Below, piece after piece: positions 59,448 to 64,000 of a stretch of 64,000 nucleotides of DNA (the first letter of the stretch is position 1; each line of letters begins with the position of its first letter). Below the pieces are notes generated by a model, which did no database searches, had not been told where the DNA came from, and saw nothing but the letters and a program-made list of their open reading frames with translations. Source of the stretch: Thiobacillus denitrificans (GTDB lineage Bacteria; Pseudomonadota; Gammaproteobacteria; Burkholderiales; Thiobacillaceae); the NCBI GenBank assembly GCA_020723405.1, contig DYIY01000001.1, positions 343,823-407,822 of the forward strand, read 5' to 3'. The position numbers and the translations under genes are program-made.

Positions 59448-60491
59448 TTACACCGGGGCCGGTCCGCCCACCCCCTCGATGAGCATGGCGTCGCCATAGC
59501 TGAAGAAACGATAGCGTTCCGCCACCGCATGGCCATAGGCCCGGCGCAGCAGGTCCGATCCGCCAAAGGCAGAAACCAGCATCAACAGGGTGGAGCGGGG
59601 CAGGTGGAAATTGGTGAGCAGGCGCTGCACCACCCGGAAGCGGTAGCCGGGGGTGATGAACAGGTCCGTCTCCTCCTCCCCCGCCTGGAGTTCGCCGCTG
59701 CGCGCGGCGGATTCCAGGGCCCGCAGGCTGGTGGTGCCCACGGCGCAGACCCGTCCGCCCCGGGCCCGGGCCGCGGCGATGGCCGCCACGGTGGCCTCGG
59801 GCACCCGGTAGCGCTCGCTGTGCATCTTGTGCTCCGCCAGGTCTTCCACCCGCACCGGCTGGAAGGTGCCGGCCCCCACGTGGAGGGTCACGTAGGCGGT
59901 TTCCACGCCCCGCTCCGCCAGGCGGGCCAGCATGGCCTCGTCGAAATGCAGGCCGGCGGTGGGGGCCGCCACCGCCCCCGGATCCCGGGCATAGACAGTC
60001 TGGTAGCGCTGGTCGTCGGCCGCTTCCGCCGCCCGGGTCATGTAGGGCGGCAGGGGCATTTCGCCCCAGGCATCCAGCCAGTCCAGCACCGTGCGGGACG
60101 GATCGAAGGCCAGGCGCACCATGTCCTCCACTTTCTCGATTACCAGGGCCTGGCATTCGCTGCCGAAGGTCAGCACCGCCCCGGGCTTGGGCGCCTTGCT
60201 GGCGCGGATGAAGGCCAGGGCCTGGTGGTCGTCCAGCACCCGTTCCACCAGGGCCTCGATGCGCCCCCCCGTCTCCTTCACCCCCCGCAGGCGGGCCTTG
60301 ATGACCCGGGTATCGTTGAACACCAGCAGGTCGCCGGCCCCCAGCAGGTCCGGCAGGTGGGCGAACTGCCGGTCGGCAAAGCCACCGGCCGGCCCATTGA
60401 CGTGCAGCAACCGGCTGCCGGTGCGTTCGGGCAGGGGATGGCGGGCGATGAGATCGTCCGGCAGGTGGTAGTCGAAGTCGCTGGTTTTCAT
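59448..60491 (-). CDS. queA: S-adenosylmethionine:tRNA ribosyltransferase-isomerase
   Basis: 347 aa. '[20 protein letters not shown]' start, '[15 protein letters not shown]' and '[18 protein letters not shown]' near the C-terminus are typical QueA. It attaches the cyclopentene ring of queuosine precursor in tRNA. The -10-like TATAAT at 60508-60503 on the minus strand lies 12 bases ahead of the start. Confidence 0.96.
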   Translation of the reverse strand: MKTSDFDYHLPDDLIARHPLPERTGSRLLHVNGPAGGFADRQFAHLPDLLGAGDLLVFNDTRVIKARLRGVKETGGRIEALVERVLDDHQALAFIRASKAPKPGAVLTFGSECQALVIEKVEDMVRLAFDPSRTVLDWLDAWGEMPLPPYMTRAAEAADDQRYQTVYARDPGAVAAPTAGLHFDEAMLARLAERGVETAYVTLHVGAGTFQPVRVEDLAEHKMHSERYRVPEATVAAIAAARARGGRVCAVGTTSLRALESAARSGELQAGEEETDLFITPGYRFRVVQRLLTNFHLPRSTLLMLVSAFGGSDLLRRAYGHAVAERYRFFSYGDAMLIEGVGGPAPV

Positions 60492-60510
60492 GGCGGGCGC
60501 GGATTATACG

Positions 60511-60540
60511 TTGCCGCTCAAATGACCCTTCGGCGATAAT
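60511..60540 (+). promoter_or_regulatory. Promoter of tRNA-Leu
   Basis: TTGCCG (60511-60516), 18-base spacer, GATAAT (60535-60540), predicted start near 60547, 34 bases ahead of the tRNA. It is back-to-back with the queA promoter region. Confidence 0.55.
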
Positions 60541-60580
60541 GCGCGCCCCTGCCGCCCGGCAGGCCGCAAATCAGCAAGTT

Positions 60581-60665
60581 GCCCCGATGGCGGAATCGGT
60601 AGACGCACGGGATTCAAAATCCCGCGCCGCAAGGCGTGCCAGTTCGAGTCTGGCTCGGGGCACCA
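60581..60665 (+). tRNA. tRNA-Leu (anticodon CAA)
   Basis: 85 nt with encoded CCA. Acceptor GCCCCGA pairs with TCGGGGC; the anticodon stem-loop GGGATTCAAAATCCC gives anticodon CAA; a long variable arm and T-loop TTCGAGT are present. Confidence 0.97.
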
Positions 60666-60940
60666 GTCCATCCGCGAGTGGCTCGTTTGACTTGTTCTTC
60701 CCGGCTTCGGCCAGCCTATGTCTTCCATCGTTCGGGCCTTCGTCGGCCTCGTCAGCAGGCCGGGGGACGTGCGCCGGTAGGCGGAGCGTCCCCTACGCTG
60801 GTTTGGGCCTTTACTCGTAGTGCGACCAAATGCGGAGCACACGGACAACACGCCTTTTGGCAACTACCTCGTAGACCAAACGGTGCGGCGAAGACCTTCG
60901 CGTTGATGCAGGAAGTGATCGATGGCGCACAAAGAGGCCC
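60666..60940. other. Non-coding stretch after tRNA-Leu
   Basis: No gene or terminator with a T-run seen. It leads from conserved chromosome into the mobile-element remnants. The base composition is still GC-rich. A possible tRNA-associated integration site was considered, but no repeat of the tRNA 3' end was found in the window. Confidence 0.4.
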
Positions 60941-61038
60941 AATCAGGAAAGGAAGAAGCCACACGCCCCTCCCCCCGCACCACCAGACGTACGGATCACG
61001 AATCCGGCGGTTCAGCAGATTGTGTCGACGTGTGCAGC
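60941..61038 (-). mobile_element. Group II intron remnant A (domain V/VI)
   Basis: On the minus strand GAACCGCCGGA...TCTGGTGGTG (61013-60978) folds as a domain V stem with the CG bulge and a short inner hairpin, followed by a G-rich domain VI stem ending near 60941. About 98 bases match remnant C at the window's right end. No reverse transcriptase reading frame is present, so it is a fragment. Confidence 0.6.
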
Positions 61039-61360
61039 ATACTGCCTGCCCACACAAACCCTAACGCCTTTTCCTACCATACCGGAGCCCCACCCTGGGT
61101 AAGACTCGTTAACTTCCGCGCGTAGACGCCGGATTGATATCGAGGAGTATCCCCGTGGGACAAGATGCACCCTACTGCCGCAGATGGGAAACTTCCAGTC
61201 GCGCGCCCCCTCGTCCCAAGTTCATCACGCCTCCTAACTTCCCTACTATTCCCGATGGACAGCATCCGATGGGTAATCCATGTGTACAGCTCTTACCTTA
61301 GCTAGAAAGGTGCCGAACAGGCAGATGCGCTGCAAAATACCGTGCATGCCAAAGCGAGCA
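61039..61360. other. Degenerate sequence between intron remnants A and D
   Basis: No gene recognised. The stretch may be further intron domain sequence upstream of remnant A on the minus strand, since it joins that remnant without a break, but no reliable fold was found by eye. Confidence 0.35.
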
Positions 61361-61428
61361 AGAGCGGGAAGAACCCGCGTGCCGGGTGGTGTGGGGAGGG
61401 CCGGTTGAAAGCCGACCCTTACCCGATT
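61361..61428 (+). mobile_element. Group II intron remnant D (3' end, plus strand)
   Basis: GCGGGAAGAACCCGC (the inner part of a domain V hairpin) is followed by GTGCCGGGTGGTGTGGG, then a domain VI-like stem GGCCGGTTGAAAGCCGACC and the 3' end TTACCCGATT. The 5' arm of domain V is not preserved. The orientation is opposite to remnants A, B and C. Confidence 0.55.
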
Positions 61429-61481
61429 TGCCCGGGCTGGGCCGCCAGAGGTTGTTTGACTTGTACTGGCAAGTGAAGAAG

Positions 61482-61499
61482 ACTAGTTAAATGACTAGT
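61482..61499. promoter_or_regulatory. Twin ACTAGT palindromes before the second toxin-antitoxin pair
   Basis: ACTAGT (61482-61487) and ACTAGT (61494-61499), six bases apart, just ahead of the antitoxin start. They may form the operator for autoregulation. They overlap an early in-frame ATG (61491), which argues for a later start. Confidence 0.45.
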
Positions 61500-61514
61500 G
61501 CGATGGAGATGGTG

Positions 61515-61772
61515 ATGCATACGTGGCCAGTTCAGGATGCAAAAGCACGTTTCAGCGAGTTCTTGGATGCTTGCCTGCACGAAGGACCACAGATGGTGAC
61601 ACGACGAGGCGCAGAAGCCGCCGTGCTCATTCCTGTGGACGAGTGGCGCAGGCTCCAGTCGGCGGCGCGCCCCTCGCTCAAGCAGCTCCTGCTGTATGAG
61701 GATGCTCGGACAGACCTGACGCTGCCTGCACGTGGCCAGGCCTCGCGCCGCAAGGTGGAGCCCATGCTGTGA
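61515..61772 (+). CDS. Phd/YefM-type antitoxin
   Basis: 85 aa. 'MHTWPVQDAKARFSEFLDAC' and 'MVTRRGAEAAVLIPVDEWRR' are typical of Phd/YefM antitoxins. ATG 61515 has GGAG six bases upstream (61505-61508); in-frame ATGs at 61491, 61503 and 61509 would add four to eight residues. Its stop overlaps the toxin GTG by four bases. AT content is somewhat higher than in core genes. Confidence 0.88.
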   Translation: MHTWPVQDAKARFSEFLDACLHEGPQMVTRRGAEAAVLIPVDEWRRLQSAARPSLKQLLLYEDARTDLTLPARGQASRRKVEPML

Positions 61773-62185
61773 CGCGGAAGTTCCTGTTGGACACCAACGT
61801 GGTTTCCGAACTCCGCAGGCAACGCCCGCACGGCGGCGTGGTGGCCTGGCTGCAATCGTTGGATGATGCTCAGCTCTATTTGTCCGCAGTGACCCTGGGT
61901 GAGATTCAAGCCGGCATTGAGCTGACGCGAGAACAAGATGCCAGCAAAGCGCAAGAGTTTGAAGGCTGGCTTGAACTGGTTGCCGGCAGCTACAACGTGC
62001 TGCCGATGGATGCGGCAACCTTCAGAGCATGGGCGCGATTGATGCACAGGAAGTCCGGTACGCTTTATGAGGATGCAATGATTGCCGCGACAGCCCAAGT
62101 GCACGGACTGACCGTTGCAACGCGAAACGTCAGCGATTTCAATGCTTTGGGGCTGGAAGTATTCAATCCATTTGCCTCGGCATAG
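61769..62185 (+). CDS. PIN-domain toxin (VapC/FitB-like)
   Basis: 138 aa from GTG 61769. 'KFLLDTNVVSELRRQRPHGG' (first Asp), 'LSAVTLGEIQAGIELTRE' (Glu), 'TLYEDAMIAATAQVHGLTVA' (Asp) and 'TRNVSDFNALGLEVFNPF' (Asp-Phe) match the FitB/VapC family. With the antitoxin it forms a module between intron remnants. It is not related closely to the PIN toxin in the ruv operon. Confidence 0.92.
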   Translation: MTRKFLLDTNVVSELRRQRPHGGVVAWLQSLDDAQLYLSAVTLGEIQAGIELTREQDASKAQEFEGWLELVAGSYNVLPMDAATFRAWARLMHRKSGTLYEDAMIAATAQVHGLTVATRNVSDFNALGLEVFNPFASA

Positions 62186-62204
62186 GCATGTAGTGCCTGA
62201 GGGC

Positions 62205-62274
62205 TAATCGAGATAGGAAGAAGCCTCACGGCCCCTCCCTCCCACACCACCGGACGAACGGATCACATATCCAG
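62205..62274 (-). mobile_element. Group II intron remnant B (domain V/VI, truncated)
   Basis: On the minus strand GGATATGTGATCCGTTCGTC then CGGTGGTGTGGGAGGGAGGG and a stem ending CTATCTCGATT. It matches remnants A and C over the 3' part of domain V and all of domain VI but lacks the GAACCGCC start. The missing part is replaced by the 5' end of a cassette reading frame. Confidence 0.6.
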
Positions 62275-62316
62275 CACGCTGAGGACAGTAAATGTGTATT
62301 TGAAAAGTTTGGACAT
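62263..62316 (-). pseudogene. Truncated second cassette gene, 5' end only
   Basis: On the minus strand ATG 62316 lies 19 bases after the attC core and begins 'MSKLFKYTFTVLSVLDM' before a stop. The first 14 or 15 codons look like a membrane or signal N-terminus; the last ones are intron remnant B. The layout is what is expected of the next integron cassette gene cut by the intron. Confidence 0.5.
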
Positions 62317-62334
62317 ACGGTTCTTTCTTATGAG

Positions 62335-62415
62335 ACCCAACGTTCGCCATAACCGGCGTGCAAAAGCAGAGCGGAGCGGCGCTTTTGCGCGTCCGAGTTG
62401 ATGGCGTTGTTAGGT
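62335..62415 (-). mobile_element. Integron attC recombination site
   Basis: 81 bp. Outer simple sites on the minus strand are R'' ACCTAAC (62415-62409) and R' GTTGGGT (62341-62335); inner boxes are CGCCATCAAC and GTTATGGCG, with one extra C in L'' that marks orientation. The arms pair over almost their full length, ending in GCGCAAAAGC/GCTTTTGC, with a GC-rich loop. The orientation fits the leftward gene ending 17 bases earlier. Confidence 0.85.
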
Positions 62416-62431
62416 CCAAAGCGATGCACGG

Positions 62432-63862
62432 TTATCTACCACCAACGGACAGCAGTTGGCGCAATTCCGTACGGTAATTGTTTGCAAGAAAAGAGAATGT
62501 GATTTCTCTATCGATATCTTTGGCGGCTGCTTCAAGTTGAGAAGTCTTTGCATTCTCTTTAGCCATTAATAAATTGTTTTTCAAATCGTCGAATTCTTTT
62601 TTGGCTCTATCGGCTGACAGAGTTCTAAGAATTGCTGTCTTTAGTGCTTGTGCGCGTGAAATATCGTAATAAAGATCGAAGCCATATGACTTTCTAAGCT
62701 CGGAGTTCTGCAGGAGAGCGGCGGCCTCACGTAGGGGAGATAATGCATCAGCCTCAATTTCTGAAATGTACCCAGAGGCCTTAGACGACTTTTCAGAGGA
62801 CGACAGATCTCGCCACTCTCGGGCAACTGTCTCTAGAGTCGACACGCCAAGAACATTGAGAGGCGATAAACGCTGGTCTAGCCCAACCAACTCCGACTGA
62901 TTTGCCGACCATGCAGCCTTTAGTTTTTTCTGGGAATCCCGAAGCCGTATTGTCCACTCCCGATCAGAATCTTGAGGCGGATTCTTTGAGGCTTTAATAA
63001 CTGTTCTTGCTAGCTGATTTGCGTTCTTGCTATCTGCTGGTGCCTTTTCATATGCGGCTTTTGCTTTTTCGTAAGAGAGCAACAGGTAGTTATTGTCCCA
63101 ATCATCAGACAGTCGGAAGCTCTTAGGGCGCGCAAGGTTATAGTAGAAACGCGAAGATATTCTTAGCACCGAAGGGCGTTGATCCTCACTGGCAAGTTGA
63201 TACGCTTTAACCATAATGGCGTCGCCATCCCGAGCAACAGATTCAAACTGTTGTTTGTCATTGTGCCCAAGTTGTGCGACATCCAAGTAGATTGCCGCCT
63301 TATCGAGAATGGCTTCAGTGAGAAATCGCTTACTTTGAATTTCTGAAAAGTAGCGAATCGCTTCGTCTGCCCAGAACATTGCGTTGGGTTTTAACGAACT
63401 GGCATTTTCCGTGGTTCGGTAGAGTCTGTTCAAATAAGAAAGAGCCTTCGAGACTTTTTCTGGGTCTTGTGTTTTCCTCTCTACAAGAGGCGCTTGTTTC
63501 CACGACAGCTCGAACTTATTTCTTGCGTCCAATAGCTGGGTTGGCAATTGAGTCTCAGGAGATATTGTCTTAGCTGATCGGGCAACTTCTGCCTCTGTAA
63601 TCCATTTCTCCATACTTGAAGATAGGCCTATATGCTGCTGAGTAGCGGGGATTTCCTGTGCTGACCTGAAAACGGCGTAGCCAAAAGACAGGCAGCCAGC
63701 AAACACTAGAGCTAGCGCAGCGAATCGCCAGACTTCTTTCGATCGCCGAAAAAAAACGTAGGACAGACCGGCCAGCACTATCAACATCAGCGCAACGATT
63801 CCAAGGTTGCTAGATGCTGCTGCTTTGATGATATCTGGTAGGTTTTTCAGTATTTCTTGCAT
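62432..63862 (-). CDS. Integron cassette protein of unknown function, membrane-anchored helical
   Basis: 476 aa. Two N-terminal membrane helices (about 19-37 and 46-64) are followed by a ~410-residue, mostly helical region rich in Ala, Lys, Glu and Ser ('YEKAKAAYEKAPADSKNANQ', 'SELRKSYGFDLYYDISRAQA'), with possible TPR-like hairpins. No family recognised. The gene is clearly AT-richer than the chromosome and uses TTA, AGA and ATA codons that neighbours avoid. The stop is 17 bases from the attC site, as in integron cassettes. No strong ribosome site precedes ATG 63862. Confidence 0.88.
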   Translation of the reverse strand: MQEILKNLPDIIKAAASSNLGIVALMLIVLAGLSYVFFRRSKEVWRFAALALVFAGCLSFGYAVFRSAQEIPATQQHIGLSSSMEKWITEAEVARSAKTISPETQLPTQLLDARNKFELSWKQAPLVERKTQDPEKVSKALSYLNRLYRTTENASSLKPNAMFWADEAIRYFSEIQSKRFLTEAILDKAAIYLDVAQLGHNDKQQFESVARDGDAIMVKAYQLASEDQRPSVLRISSRFYYNLARPKSFRLSDDWDNNYLLLSYEKAKAAYEKAPADSKNANQLARTVIKASKNPPQDSDREWTIRLRDSQKKLKAAWSANQSELVGLDQRLSPLNVLGVSTLETVAREWRDLSSSEKSSKASGYISEIEADALSPLREAAALLQNSELRKSYGFDLYYDISRAQALKTAILRTLSADRAKKEFDDLKNNLLMAKENAKTSQLEAAAKDIDREITFSFLANNYRTELRQLLSVGGR

Positions 63863-63902
63863 GGTCAGCCCTATGAGATCGGGTTACTGAGGATGGCCCT
63901 AT

Positions 63903-64000
63903 TTGGGATAGGGAGAAGCCTCACGGCTCCCCCCTCCCACACCAACGGACGTACGGATCACGTATCCGGCGGTTCGGCAGATTAAGTCGATGCGCACAGC
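63903..64000 (-). mobile_element. Group II intron remnant C (domain V/VI), runs off the window
   Basis: On the minus strand GAACCGCCGGATACGTGATC (from 63975), then CGTACGTCCGTTGGTGTGGG and a domain VI stem ending CTATCCCAAAT. The sequence matches remnant A over its whole length (about 98 bases). It lies directly upstream of the cassette gene. The rest of the element, if any, is outside the window. Confidence 0.6.

Noticed and set aside
60581..61038. tRNA-Leu as the attachment site of a genomic island
   Set aside because: No integrase and no direct repeat of the tRNA 3' end were found in the window, although the accessory region begins soon after it.
61074..61265. A small minus-strand open frame between intron remnants
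   Set aside because: No ribosome binding site or family, and it joins the intron remnant without a break; more likely degenerate intron sequence.

Overview
The window reads as the chromosome of a GC-rich betaproteobacterium with sulfur-oxidising capacity, of the Thiobacillus or Rhodocyclales-relative type. The support is gene order typical of that class (kdsD-kdsC-lptC-lptA-lptB-rpoN-hpf-ptsN-hprK-rapZ; ilvB-ilvH-ilvC-psd-pssA-leuA; ybgC-tolQRAB-pal-cpoB-queE-queC) together with flavocytochrome c sulfide dehydrogenase, a Qmo/Hdr-type electron-transfer cluster and a YeeE/YedE thiosulfate-type transporter. The taxonomic placement is inference; no rRNA gene lies in the window.

Layout. 1-1.8 kb: the N-terminal part of a membrane protein (cut by the window edge) and an orphan pilin-like protein. 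1.8-11.6 kb: a Kef-type antiporter, then a long rightward run for Kdo synthesis, LPS export, sigma-54, ribosome hibernation, the PTS-Ntr branch and RapZ. 11.6-17 kb: a Crp/Fnr regulator, an FNR-type box overlapping its stop codon, fccA-fccB, a polytopic membrane protein and two tandem secreted paralogues. 17-24 kb: housekeeping and accessory genes, including ubiX, a TPM-domain protein, an LTA-synthase-like sulfatase-fold enzyme and a periplasmic helical protein preceded by an FNR-type box. 24-29 kb (leftward): qmoA, qmoB, hdrC, hdrB. 29-36 kb: valS, holC, yceI, sucCD. 36-39 kb: a WrbA-like protein, HugZ-like protein, DUF2069 protein, and a membrane-anchored CxxCH protein behind another FNR-type box. 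39-46 kb: branched-chain amino acid and phospholipid genes, then two tRNA-Lys genes. 46-49 kb: a TlpA-like thioredoxin, the YeeE transporter, queC and queE. 49-54.4 kb: the Tol-Pal system. 54.4-60.5 kb: a ruv region interrupted by a VapBC toxin-antitoxin pair, a UbiA-family gene and a four-helix-bundle gene flanked by inverted repeats; then yebC and queA. 60.6 kb: tRNA-Leu.

The last 3 kb differ in character. They hold group II intron domain V/VI remnants in both orientations, a second toxin-antitoxin pair, an integron attC site, a visibly AT-richer cassette gene of unknown function (476 aa) whose stop codon lies next to the attC, and the first 15 or so codons of a second cassette gene cut off at an intron remnant. 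No integrase gene is in the window, so this looks like the edge of an integron or a stray cassette fragment.

How parts fit together. FccAB would oxidise sulfide in the periplasm. The YeeE protein may import thiosulfate, with a TlpA-like thioredoxin encoded next to it. QmoAB plus HdrCB could pass electrons to or from APS reductase, which is not in the window. The Crp/Fnr protein carries the ExxSR recognition helix matching the three TTGAY-N4-RTCAA boxes found upstream of fccA, of the periplasmic helical protein and of the membrane CxxCH protein. This suggests a small redox or nitrogen-oxide responsive regulon.
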